From CAYFJO01 sp964343305 (GTDB lineage: Bacteria; Planctomycetota; Planctomycetia; Pirellulales; Pirellulaceae): DNA of 20,153 nt. The notes below the pieces were generated by a model that made no database searches, had not been told where the DNA came from, and worked only from the letters and a program-made list of their open reading frames with translations. The stretch is from assembly GCA_964343305.1 (NCBI GenBank), contig CAYFJO010000186.1, positions 1 through 20,153 of the forward strand, written 5' to 3'. The position numbers were made by a program, and so were the translations under genes. Below, one piece after another: positions 8,437 to 15,703 of the stretch. Numbering within the stretch: position 1 is the first letter of the stretch; each line of letters starts with the position of its first letter.

Positions 8437-8889
8437 ATGAACATGGAAACCGTTGGACGACCGATGGAGATCCTGCTGGTCGAGGATAACTTGATGGACG
8501 CCAGGTTGACGATTGATGCGTTGAAACATGGCGATGTCAAACATCGCTTGACGTTGATGCGCGACGGCGAGGAAGCTATGCAGTTCTTGTATCGCGAACA
8601 ACATTTCGCCCGCGCCCCGCGGCCCGACTTAATCTTGCTGGACTTGCAATTGCCGAAGCGAGACGGTCGCGAAGTTCTGACGATCATCAAGGATGATGAA
8701 GAGTTGAGCCGAATTCCAGTCGTCATCCTCACGGCGTCCAAGGACCATGAGGACATGGTCCGCAGCGAGCAACTGGAGGTCGACAGTTATATGACCAAGC
8801 CCGTGGACATCGATAAATTTCTGATGGTCGTGCGAGAATTGAAATCGTGTTGGATGGCTGACGTGATTTTGCCAGTTGAGATCGCATGA
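8437..8889 (+). CDS. Single-domain response regulator (Rcp1/CheY-like receiver)
   Basis: A 150-residue stand-alone receiver. Seen: MEILLVEDNLMDARLTIDAL near the N-terminus with Asp18, phospho-acceptor Asp69 in LILLDLQLPKRDG, Thr99 in VVILTAS and Lys121 in YMTKPVD. The EDNLMDARL start and the long loop before the Asp69 strand (FLYREQHFARAPRPDL) are typical of the Rcp1-type receivers that accept phosphate from phytochrome-like or hybrid kinases. There is no output domain, so it probably shuttles phosphate or acts by protein contact. ATG 8437 is preferred to the upstream TTG 8431 because AAGG at 8424-8427 lies 9 nt before it. It is 6 nt after the hemerythrin stop and should be cotranscribed with it. 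The nearby hybrid kinase is the obvious candidate partner, but this is inferred from position. Confidence 0.93.
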   Translation: MNMETVGRPMEILLVEDNLMDARLTIDALKHGDVKHRLTLMRDGEEAMQFLYREQHFARAPRPDLILLDLQLPKRDGREVLTIIKDDEELSRIPVVILTASKDHEDMVRSEQLEVDSYMTKPVDIDKFLMVVRELKSCWMADVILPVEIA

Positions 8890-9056
8890 TGATCGCGGAT
8901 GCATGGGGCAATCCCCGACCTTTGGATTGTGGCATTGCCTAGTTGAAATTCGGGTCACTGCTGATTTTTTCGCGTCAGCCGACCATTTACAATTTGTATC
9001 TTGTGATCGCGCGTGTTTCTCGCTTCCCACTCTTTTCTTTTCACGGGAGTCTTGTC

Positions 9057-9281
9057 ATGGAACGCCTCGTATGTTGGACGCTGATGGGCAAGCGTTGTAA
9101 TGGGCCGATGGAAGTCTGGTATCAATTGGCGACTTATCCCGACCAGCAACAAGCCAAGGATGCTGCCAGCAACCCGAATCTGACGCAGCAAGGCATCGTC
9201 GAAACGCAAGTGATGCCTTATTACCGCGTTGAAGATGACCCGCCGCAATTCGCCAGCACACACAAGTCGACGGCGGTGTGA
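9057..9281 (+). CDS. Small hypothetical protein, 74 residues
   Basis: I do not recognise this protein. It starts at ATG 9057 with CGGGAG (9043-9048) 8 nt upstream, a good ribosome binding site that supports a real gene. The product is soluble and mixed-charge: MERLVCWTLMGKRCNG, a WYQLATYPDQQQAKDAA segment with a likely helix, then TQVMPYYRVEDDPPQFA and a polar tail. Two Cys lie near the N-terminus (6 and 14); no signal peptide or membrane segment is seen. The frame extends upstream to 8943 only through unsupported codons. It stands alone 167 bp after the receiver gene and converges on the ThDP-enzyme gene. A lineage-specific small protein is likely. Confidence 0.6.
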   Translation: MERLVCWTLMGKRCNGPMEVWYQLATYPDQQQAKDAASNPNLTQQGIVETQVMPYYRVEDDPPQFASTHKSTAV

Positions 9282-9287
9282 ATGCGA

Positions 9288-9331
9288 GTAGCGTGCGCAC
9301 CAATCACCAAAGCTTGCTGCACGCGCGCTAC
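9288..9331. terminator. Possible bidirectional terminator hairpin
   Basis: GTAGCGTGCG at 9288-9297 pairs with CGCGCGCTAC at 9322-9331 (10 bp, one G-U) across a 24-nt loop. It sits between two convergent genes (stops at 9281 and 9402). No U-tract follows, so termination is inferred from position only. Confidence 0.35.
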
Positions 9332-9401
9332 GCAAGAGTGCCTTTCACAACCCGACCGTGAACATTTGTCAAACGACGGCGGATACCGTTGTGATCGGCT
9401 C

Positions 9402-11096
9402 TTAGCCATATTCTAATCGAGATGGCGTCTCCCGCGTGATCGGAAAGTCGAGCAAGATCGGCCGGTCACTTGACCAAGAATTGCTCAGCCGCTCGCGCAA
9501 TTCGTCAAGCTCCGTCACACGATGTGCTTCGACGCCCAACGACTGCGCCAGTTGAACAAAGTCGATCTCCGGCCCCTCGATGTCTAGCCCGACATAGTTG
9601 CCTTTCTTGGCTTCGGGCAGTTGCAAGCCTTGCGCGCCGATCTTGAGGATTTGATATTGCGCGTTGTTGCAAATCAAAAAGGTTGCGGGAATCTGATACC
9701 TGGCGGCCGACCACAATCCCTGGATGCCGTACATCGCCGCACCTTCGCCCAGCAAACCCAATACCGGCCGATCGGGCCAAGCCATTTGTGCACCGATCGT
9801 GCAGCCCAATCCCCAGCCCAGCGCCCAACCGCGATGTCCAAAATAGCCGCTGGAGTTCTTCAGCGCGCCAAGCCGTTCGAGCGTCGTGTTCGTCGTTGTC
9901 ACCGCCTCTTCGACAACCGCAACGTCCGGTGGGATCACGTCGGCTACGGCTCCCATGAGCACCAGCGGCGTCACCGGTCGCACGTCGGATTGCTCATCAA
10001 TTTGTTTTTGCAACACGGCGCGAGCGACTGCATGTTTCTCGGTCCACCGATCCGACCGGCGACGAATGATTTGTGCCCGCTCTTCATCGATGTTTTCGTT
10101 AAGTAATGTCGCCAATTCCGCGAGCGACCACTTTGTGTGACCAATTACGCCAACTTCAACCGCGTAGTTTTTGTTGATCTGTCGAGGATCTTCATCGATG
10201 TGCACCAGCCGGCACTCTTTGGGAACGGCGCGGGGTGGCTCGTGATAAACATATTGTCGAAGCAGGTCCATCCCCACGACCAGCAAGACATCGAATTCGG
10301 CCAGTCGCTGGCTGACTTCCGGCGACCACAATGGCAAGCCCTGTCCATTCAAAGGATGATCGCTAGGAAACGCCAATCGACCGTGCGTGGTTCCAGATTC
10401 CGTCAGAACCGGTGCACCAATTCTCTCGGCGACCGCCACCAGTTCCGTCACCGAATCCGTTTCCGTGATCCGGCTGCCGGCCAGGATTGCGGGATTCGCC
10501 GCGCTGAGCAACACGTTGCATGCCTGACGAATCGACTCGACTGGCGGACGCATGTGTGGACTCGGCAGCTTGATTGGCGACAGGTCGAGCGCGTCGGACA
10601 CATCCATTTGGACGTCAATCGGCAACGACAAAAACACTGGCCCAGTTGGCGGTGTTAGCGCGGTTTGGATCGCTCGACGGATTGCAATCGGCACATCCTC
10701 GACGCGATTCACTTCCACCGACCATTTTGTCCAAGGACGCGTCACCGAAACCATATCGCCACCAAGAATCGGCTCTTCAAACGCCAAGCGACGATCTTGC
10801 TGCCCGGCGGTGACCAACAGCGGTGTGCCTTCGCGATAGGCGTTGTACAACATTCCCATCGCGTTTCCCAAACCGCAACAGATGTGCAGGTTTACCACGC
10901 CGGGCGATCGCGATGCCATGGCATACCCGTCGGCCATCGCCATGACGGGCACTTCCTGCAAACCCAGGATGTACTGAATGCGGTCGTCCGTCGCCAGCGC
11001 GTCGTTCAGCGGCAACTCTGTCGTGCCGGGATTGCCAAAGATGTAGCGCACCCCAAATTCGGCCAGCATCTCGATAAAGGCTTCGATTCCAGTCAC
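9402..11096 (-). CDS. ThDP-dependent decarboxylase-like enzyme, benzoylformate decarboxylase type
   Basis: A 564-residue cytoplasmic enzyme of the pyruvate decarboxylase/acetolactate synthase superfamily. Near the N-terminus, FGNPGTTELP (20-29) and the cofactor-activating Glu48 in LGLQEVPVMAMADGYA resemble benzoylformate decarboxylase. VNLHICCGLGNAMG places His71 where benzoylformate decarboxylase has its catalytic His70. A central domain follows (PAILAGSRI, then GAPVLTESGTTHGRLAFPSD). The C-terminal ThDP/Mg domain carries GLLGEGAAMYGIQGLWSAARY and LICNN; the usual GDG is GEG here (Glu451). The likely reaction is non-oxidative decarboxylation of a 2-oxo acid; the exact substrate is open, and a carboligase is possible. 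The frame continues to a TTG at 11165, but the extra 23 residues do not fit the family. GTG 11096 puts the N-terminus just before TGIEAFIEMLAEFGV, as expected. Neither start has a strong ribosome binding site. The gene stands alone. Confidence 0.88.
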   Translation of the reverse strand: MTGIEAFIEMLAEFGVRYIFGNPGTTELPLNDALATDDRIQYILGLQEVPVMAMADGYAMASRSPGVVNLHICCGLGNAMGMLYNAYREGTPLLVTAGQQDRRLAFEEPILGGDMVSVTRPWTKWSVEVNRVEDVPIAIRRAIQTALTPPTGPVFLSLPIDVQMDVSDALDLSPIKLPSPHMRPPVESIRQACNVLLSAANPAILAGSRITETDSVTELVAVAERIGAPVLTESGTTHGRLAFPSDHPLNGQGLPLWSPEVSQRLAEFDVLLVVGMDLLRQYVYHEPPRAVPKECRLVHIDEDPRQINKNYAVEVGVIGHTKWSLAELATLLNENIDEERAQIIRRRSDRWTEKHAVARAVLQKQIDEQSDVRPVTPLVLMGAVADVIPPDVAVVEEAVTTTNTTLERLGALKNSSGYFGHRGWALGWGLGCTIGAQMAWPDRPVLGLLGEGAAMYGIQGLWSAARYQIPATFLICNNAQYQILKIGAQGLQLPEAKKGNYVGLDIEGPEIDFVQLAQSLGVEAHRVTELDELRERLSNSWSSDRPILLDFPITRETPSRLEYG

Positions 11097-11214
11097 AGGC
11101 TTGATTCTCGGCAGACCGACACTTCTGAAGTACCAACAAAAAGAACCGGCTTGAAAACGAATCAAACCGGTCTGTCAGTGTACGTGATGTGTGCCACGAA
11201 TCAACGCATGCTCC

Positions 11215-11292
11215 GACTTCCGAAGTTTTCCTGAACTTCGGAAGTCTCGATTTCAAGTCAAACTTCCGAAGTCGAAGAAGACTTCGGAAGTT
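11215..11292. repeat. Two tandem perfect hairpins made of four copies of an 11-bp palindrome
   Basis: Hairpin 1: GACTTCCGAAGTT (11215-11227), loop TTCCTG, AACTTCGGAAGTC (11234-11246). Hairpin 2: AACTTCCGAAGTC (11261-11273), loop GAAGAA, GACTTCGGAAGTT (11280-11292). Both have perfect 13-bp stems and 6-nt loops. Each arm contains ACTTC(C/G)GAAGT, itself an odd palindrome, so arms could also pair with arms of the other hairpin. It lies between the 3' end of the Cys-rich gene (11307) and the start of the ThDP gene. It may act as a terminator for the former, a leader structure of the latter, or be an extragenic palindromic repeat. Confidence 0.9.
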
Positions 11293-11306
11293 GGCGAAAT
11301 CCACGA

Positions 11307-11957
11307 TTATCGGCGCAAATGCGATGGCGTATAACCTGGCGGGGAATTGCTGACTCTGGTCGACGAAGTTGGTCGCAACACGGATTCTGTCGGTGGATCC
11401 GGCGAGATCGAGCCATACCGAGGAGATTCCACCGTCATCGTTGGCCCCGGTCTGGACGCGATTCCCGGTCCACCACGGGAGCACGAGTCGCAACCACATC
11501 CTGGACCGTGTGGAACCGATCCGCCACACGAATCGCATCCGCACGACTGGCCCTCGTAGCCGCTGCCGCAACGATAGCGACGTCCCCAGAAAAGCTTTTG
11601 CAGCCGCGGCAGGCAACATCCATCGCCGACCCAATTGCCACAGCTATCACAAGGATCACAACAATCCGGCGGATCGCTGGTCCACTCGCCCCAATAGACT
11701 TCGCCACATCCCGTCCCGCACTTCATCAATCCAACTAGTGGGCGAAAGGGTGCCGCCAGCAGAGACAAACAACTGCCGCGTCCGCAATGCCGATAAGGCG
11801 TCGCTTCGCAGCAAGAACTGCCGCAACATTCGTTTTCAGAGTATTCAGAGCAGCCACCTCGATAATAGCCGCCGCATCCATAACGATTGATGCAACAGCC
11901 ATTTGCCACAACCAGTGTCGTGATGGCCAAAAGAAGTGCTAACGATTGACGCGACAT
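11307..11957 (-). CDS. Cys-rich secreted protein, probable lipoprotein
   Basis: A 216-residue protein with a signal sequence MSRQSLALLLAITTLVVANGC ending in a possible lipobox (A-N-G-C, with an unusual Ala at -3). It could thus be lipid-anchored at Cys21 or simply secreted. About 30 Cys follow, in clusters such as NECCGSSCCEA, CCDPCDSCGNWVGDGCC and CGCDSCGG. The central KCGTGCGEVYWGEWTSDPPD segment, leading into CCDPCDSC, looks like a conserved motif of planctomycete surface proteins. The last ~55 residues are Pro/Ser/Arg-rich and Cys-free (SRPGPTMTVESPRYG to the end), likely disordered. The start at 11957 is set by GGGGGGA about 8 nt upstream; the frame runs on to 12128 only through a palindromic repeat. 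The Cys content suggests disulfide cross-linking or metal binding in the cell envelope. No enzymatic function is visible. Confidence 0.75.
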   Translation of the reverse strand: MSRQSLALLLAITTLVVANGCCINRYGCGGYYRGGCSEYSENECCGSSCCEATPYRHCGRGSCLSLLAAPFRPLVGLMKCGTGCGEVYWGEWTSDPPDCCDPCDSCGNWVGDGCCLPRLQKLFWGRRYRCGSGYEGQSCGCDSCGGSVPHGPGCGCDSCSRGGPGIASRPGPTMTVESPRYGSISPDPPTESVLRPTSSTRVSNSPPGYTPSHLRR

Positions 11958-11987
11958 GCTAATTCCCCCCAAACCTCGCAAAACAAC

Positions 11988-12069
11988 TGTTCCAAAAGGG
12001 GACGGGGGTCTTTTGCCAGAACGGCCCAACGGGTGCTTCGCACAAAAGACCCCGTCCCCTTTTGGAACA
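11988..12069. repeat. 82-bp inverted repeat upstream of the Cys-rich gene
   Basis: The left arm at 11988-12015 (TGTTCCAAAAGGGGACGGGG, then G and TCTTTTG) pairs with 12043-12069 (CAAAAGACCCCGTCCCC, then TTTTGGAACA). It is complementary over 27 bp with a single bulged G. The 27-nt loop (12016-12042) is GC-rich. It begins 31 bp upstream of the Cys-rich start codon. It resembles a dispersed palindromic element, not a gene-specific operator; copy number cannot be tested here. Confidence 0.85.
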
Positions 12070-12250
12070 CAAATTCGTCCCCAGAGGTTTATCGGCCGCT
12101 CAGCCCGCAAAATCGATAAAATCCGCAAAAGCGGTTTGTTTTATCCAAACCCCCAGGTGGGCTGGAACTTTCCGCCTCACAGTCGTCCAACCATATTGCC
12201 TTGCAACTTTCGGCATGACTCAAATGGCTAGAAAAACCAGCACTGAGTGA

Positions 12251-12476
12251 AGCCACCACCGACTAACGTGGGTGGCATCCACAGACCGGGAAATCCCGTC
12301 TTTTCTAGCTATACCACGGCCAGTTAGTAATGTCCGCATACGTCGTTTAACGCTGAGCCGGCAGGCGACGGCACACGAATAGCCGTCGCTTGCCGGCTCG
12401 GCGTTAAACGAGGACATTTTCTACTGGCCGCGGCATATATGTGTAATCCACCACCGACTTGTGTCGGTGGCATTAC
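12251..12476. repeat. Composite palindromic element of about 230 bp
   Basis: Three nested or adjacent structures lie between the Cys-rich and CHAT genes. The centre (12344-12410) is a 29-bp stem, CGTTTAACGCTGAGCCGGC onward, with two G-U-compatible differences and a 9-nt loop. This stem is extended by AATGTCC/GGACATT and a further imperfect ACGGCCAGT/ACTGGCCGC pairing, giving a total inverted repeat of 12311-12438. On either side are short hairpins of one family: GCCACCACCGACTAACGTGG onward at 12252-12276, and CCACCGACTTGTGTCGGTGG at 12451-12470, the latter enclosed by GTAAT/ATTAC. No open reading frame or transposase is present. A MITE- or REP-like non-autonomous element is likely. Confidence 0.8.
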
Positions 12477-12608
12477 ATCAAGATGTGGGTAATGACCGGT
12501 ACCGTGGTCCCCGCCCAACGAATTAATGGTCGCTCATTCGAAGCCGTTTCGCTATCATAGTGCGAGGGCCGGCACCCGGCATACATTCCAAAACATGGAG
12601 TCCAACCG

Positions 12609-15600
12609 ATGCACGGTTTGGTTGACCTGATGTGCTCGCCTCGCACGCGGCCTGTCTGCATTTGTCTTCTCACCCTGGTTTCACTTGTCTCTCTTGTCGC
12701 GACTCCTGCGGCGTTCGCACAGGTCGCAAGCAAACAGGCTCCCAATCAAGCCTACTACCTGGCGAAAGAAACTTACAATCTAGGGCGATATACCGATGCG
12801 CTCAGAGGTTTTCGCCAAGCAGCCCGAGACGGCGTTGTTGGCATCGATGGCCGCTGGATCGATGCGATTTGCTATCACACGATGGCCGGCGAATGCTTGT
12901 TTGAACTCGGTCAGGTGGGCGACGCGCTAGAGCAATACGAAGCGGCGTTGAATCTCTACGTCCGCTTCAAGGACTGGATGCTGCGAGTCAAATTCCCAGA
13001 GACGATTCTCCCCGCCGACGCTTCCACTCGACGCGCCAAGATCAAATGGGGACGCAGTTCGAGGACCGTGGGTTTGGCCAATATTTCCAAGGGAATCCAA
13101 GTGCTCACCGGACGCCTGGACAACGACCTCGTCGTGCAACGCGGCGGCGTTGTTTCGAGACCCGAACTTCGATTGGTCGCGGTTCATGAGATCGTCCATT
13201 GCATCGGGGTCGCGCTGGTTCGGCGTCGCGAAATCATGGGGCCGGCTTGCAAGTTGGACCCGTTTACTCAGGAATTGGTCAACGCCGCTGAACGAAAATC
13301 GACCTTGCCCAACCATTGGTCCCAAGTCTGGGCCGAAGCGATCTTAGGCTTCGCCTATGTCGCCGCCGATCGACATCCAGAAGCCGTCACCGCCTTCCAA
13401 CGGTCATTGGTGATCGATGGAGAACTGGATCATCCTGTCACTGGCGCGGCGTTGAAAGAGCTGGGCAGGATCGCGTTCATGCAAGGCAAGTATGATGCCG
13501 CAATGGGCTATCTGCATGAAGCCACTTTGTCGGCCGCCCAGTTTAGACAGTTTGTCGTGATGGAAGAGGCGTTTCGCATCGGCGCGATCACGCATATGGT
13601 GTCCGGCCGCAAGGGCATCTATCCACCGTTGGCCGCGGCAACGGATTGGGCGCGTGGCAAGTCACGGCCGTTGGAAACGTCGTTGTTTTTGCTGGCTGCC
13701 GAATGTAGCGCCGAACAAAGTTTGACGCCAGCCGCCGTCCGGTTTCTCGCCGAAGCGGAAGGCGCGATGGCTCGCAGCCAAATCCTGGGTTCGCGCATCG
13801 GTGCCCGCTATCACTACCAGGCCGCGCACGTCAGCTTCCAGCAGGGCAACCTCACCAAAGGACAGGCCGCGCTGGCCGACATGAAGGCGTTCCAACAGGA
13901 CGGTTCGCTGCGATTGTTTCAAATCGCGCTGGCGAACCGGCTGTATGCCGATGGCGAAGTGAGCCCGCGAGTCTGTGCCGATTTGTTTGAAAAAACGTTA
14001 CACGAGCCGAATGACGAAGACTGGACGCTGGACCCGATGGAAACGCTGACGGTCGTCATGACGCCGCGCGAACTGCCGCTCCAAAACTGGTTCGAAGTTG
14101 TTCTGAGAGAACGCAAGGATCAGGCCAAGGCGCTGGAAATCGCCGATGCGATCCGTCGCGCAAGGTTCCATTCGACCTTGCCATTGGGCGGCCGGTTGAA
14201 TGCGCTGCGCTGGATACTCGAAGCACCAAAGAGCTCGCTCAGCGACCGAGCGTTGTTGCAGCGACAAAGTTTGCTCGTCAAATTCCCAGACTATGCCAAG
14301 TTGTCCGCGACAGCGAAAACCGTGCGGGAGAATCTAAGCAAGTTTCCTCTGGTACCTGACACCGTCGAAGAAAAGAAAGAGCAAGCCACGCTGCTTGATG
14401 AATTGGCGAAGTTGAGCGTTGCACAGGAAATTATGTTAAACGATATCGCACTGCGGCGATTGCCTTCGGAGTTCGTCTTTCCACCGTTGCGCGAGACGAA
14501 AGATGTTCAAGCAGCGATGCACGAAGGGCAATTGACGCTCGCCTATTTGAACACGGCGCGAGCGGTTTACGCCTTCATCGTCAGCAAGAAAGAACTGTCG
14601 GTGTTTACGCTGAGCGATCCTGGCCAAGTCGCTCGGACGCTCGCCAAAATGCTGCAAAACATGGGGCATTTCGACCGCAACGCCGCGCTTTCTCATGACC
14701 AGCTTGCCAACGATGATTGGAAGACGCAAGCGATGGAATTGCGGAAAATGCTGGTCGATTTGAAACCCAATCATTGGGAGTTTGATGAGCTGGTGGTGGT
14801 GCCCGACAGCGTGTTGTGGTACGTCCCTTTTGAAGCGCTGCAGGTTGCGGGCAAACAAGGTCCAACGCCAATCATGTCGCGCATTCGCATGCGTTATGCA
14901 CCGACGTTCGCGTTGACGGTTCCCAGCGGCCAAGGCCGCCGACGCAATGCGACGATGGGCGTCGTGGCCGGCAAGTTGTTCCCGCGCGACGAGGACGACG
15001 TAGCCGACGCTGCCTTCGCGGAAATCAAGTCGGTGGATTCGCGCGCCGCTCGGCTACAGTCGCCGATTCCCGCGGTGTCCAGCTTGTTTGCTTCGCTTTG
15101 CAATCGCATGGTCGTGTTGGACGAGATCGACGACAAAGTTCGAGGGACGTTTGCCTGGTCGCCGATGCAGATCGACCGAGGCAAGCCGGGTAGCGATTTG
15201 GCCAGTTGGTTCGCGTTGCCTTGGCAAGCTCCCGAGCAAATGATTTTGCCCGGTTTTCAGACGGCCGCCGCGACGGGACTAAGGCAAGGCGGAACAGGCG
15301 ACGAGATATTTCTGACCGTGTGCGGTTTGATGGCGACCGGCTCGCGGACGGTCTTGCTGAGCCGCTGGCGAACGGGTGGCCAGACGTGCGTCGATTTGAT
15401 GCGCGAATTCGTCCGAACATTGCCCCGAAAATCGGCGTCCAAAGCGTGGCAGCGCAGCGTCCGCCTGTCGCTCATTACGGAAATGGACCCGGACCTGGAG
15501 CCTCGCTTCAATTCGTCAGGCTCCGACGCAAGACTTACGGCCGAGCACCCGTTCTTTTGGTCGGGATACATGTTGGTCGACACAGGTGCCGAACCAAAGT

Positions 15601-15614
15601 TAGACGATCTGTAG
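12609..15614 (+). CDS. Secreted TPR protein with a degenerate CHAT domain
   Basis: A 1001-residue protein. The N-terminus has a Sec-type signal peptide (VCICLLTLVSLVSLVATPAA, cleavage near AFA-Q), so the protein is exported. TPR-like helical repeats begin at ~44 (YYLAKETYNLGRYTDALRGF and AGECLFELGQVGDALEQYEA) and continue, less regularly, through ~550. The C-terminal ~270 residues are CHAT-like: DELVVVPDSVLWYVPFEAL (~726-744) is the characteristic strand before the caspase-like core, and TVCGLMATGSRTVLLSRWRT (~904-923) matches the end of the core. The catalytic His position reads VLDEID (836-841) and the expected LSACET reads LPGFQT (880-885), so both members of the His-Cys dyad appear to be lost. 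The likely role is a non-catalytic binding scaffold. ATG 12609 has GGAG 8 nt upstream. It is monocistronic and follows a long repeat-rich spacer. Confidence 0.85.
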   Translation: MHGLVDLMCSPRTRPVCICLLTLVSLVSLVATPAAFAQVASKQAPNQAYYLAKETYNLGRYTDALRGFRQAARDGVVGIDGRWIDAICYHTMAGECLFELGQVGDALEQYEAALNLYVRFKDWMLRVKFPETILPADASTRRAKIKWGRSSRTVGLANISKGIQVLTGRLDNDLVVQRGGVVSRPELRLVAVHEIVHCIGVALVRRREIMGPACKLDPFTQELVNAAERKSTLPNHWSQVWAEAILGFAYVAADRHPEAVTAFQRSLVIDGELDHPVTGAALKELGRIAFMQGKYDAAMGYLHEATLSAAQFRQFVVMEEAFRIGAITHMVSGRKGIYPPLAAATDWARGKSRPLETSLFLLAAECSAEQSLTPAAVRFLAEAEGAMARSQILGSRIGARYHYQAAHVSFQQGNLTKGQAALADMKAFQQDGSLRLFQIALANRLYADGEVSPRVCADLFEKTLHEPNDEDWTLDPMETLTVVMTPRELPLQNWFEVVLRERKDQAKALEIADAIRRARFHSTLPLGGRLNALRWILEAPKSSLSDRALLQRQSLLVKFPDYAKLSATAKTVRENLSKFPLVPDTVEEKKEQATLLDELAKLSVAQEIMLNDIALRRLPSEFVFPPLRETKDVQAAMHEGQLTLAYLNTARAVYAFIVSKKELSVFTLSDPGQVARTLAKMLQNMGHFDRNAALSHDQLANDDWKTQAMELRKMLVDLKPNHWEFDELVVVPDSVLWYVPFEALQVAGKQGPTPIMSRIRMRYAPTFALTVPSGQGRRRNATMGVVAGKLFPRDEDDVADAAFAEIKSVDSRAARLQSPIPAVSSLFASLCNRMVVLDEIDDKVRGTFAWSPMQIDRGKPGSDLASWFALPWQAPEQMILPGFQTAAATGLRQGGTGDEIFLTVCGLMATGSRTVLLSRWRTGGQTCVDLMREFVRTLPRKSASKAWQRSVRLSLITEMDPDLEPRFNSSGSDARLTAEHPFFWSGYMLVDTGAEPKLDDL

Positions 15615-15617
15615 ATC

Positions 15618-15659
15618 GGATCGCCGAATCCGACCGTTCGCCGACGGATTCGGCAATCC
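15618..15659. terminator. Stem-loop after the CHAT gene
   Basis: GGATCGCCGAATCCG (15618-15632) pairs with CGGATTCGGCAATCC (15645-15659): 15 bp with one G-U and a 12-nt loop, starting 4 nt after the stop. It lies between convergent genes and could end both transcripts. No U-tract follows, and its right arm is part of the 32-bp tandem repeat. Confidence 0.5.
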
Positions 15660-15703
15660 GTCCAACCGTTCGCCGACGGATCAGGCAATCTGTCCAACCG
15701 TTC
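15634..15703. repeat. 32-bp tandem repeat overlapping the GNAT gene 3' end
   Basis: Units of 32 bp start at 15634 and 15666 (CCGTTCGCCGACGGAT at each, then GGCAATC or its variant and TCCAA). A truncated third begins at 15698 (CCGTTC). The minus-strand acyltransferase stop (15681-15683) falls inside the second unit, so its last residues are encoded by repeat DNA. Confidence 0.85.

Noticed and set aside
11958..12128. Upstream extension of the Cys-rich protein by 57 residues
   Set aside because: The extension is read through a palindromic repeat, while ATG 11957 has a strong ribosome binding site and directly opens a signal peptide.
12286..12306. GGGAAATCCC followed by TTTT as a rho-independent terminator
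   Set aside because: The stem is very short and no plus-strand gene lies upstream; it is better read as part of the palindromic element.
13185..13199. HEIVH, an HExxH zinc-protease-like motif at residues 193-197 of the CHAT protein
   Set aside because: It sits in a probable TPR-type helix with no third ligand or metalloprotease context, so it is most likely chance.
15634..15703. CRISPR-like array
   Set aside because: The 32-bp units are directly adjacent with no spacers, and no cas genes are present.
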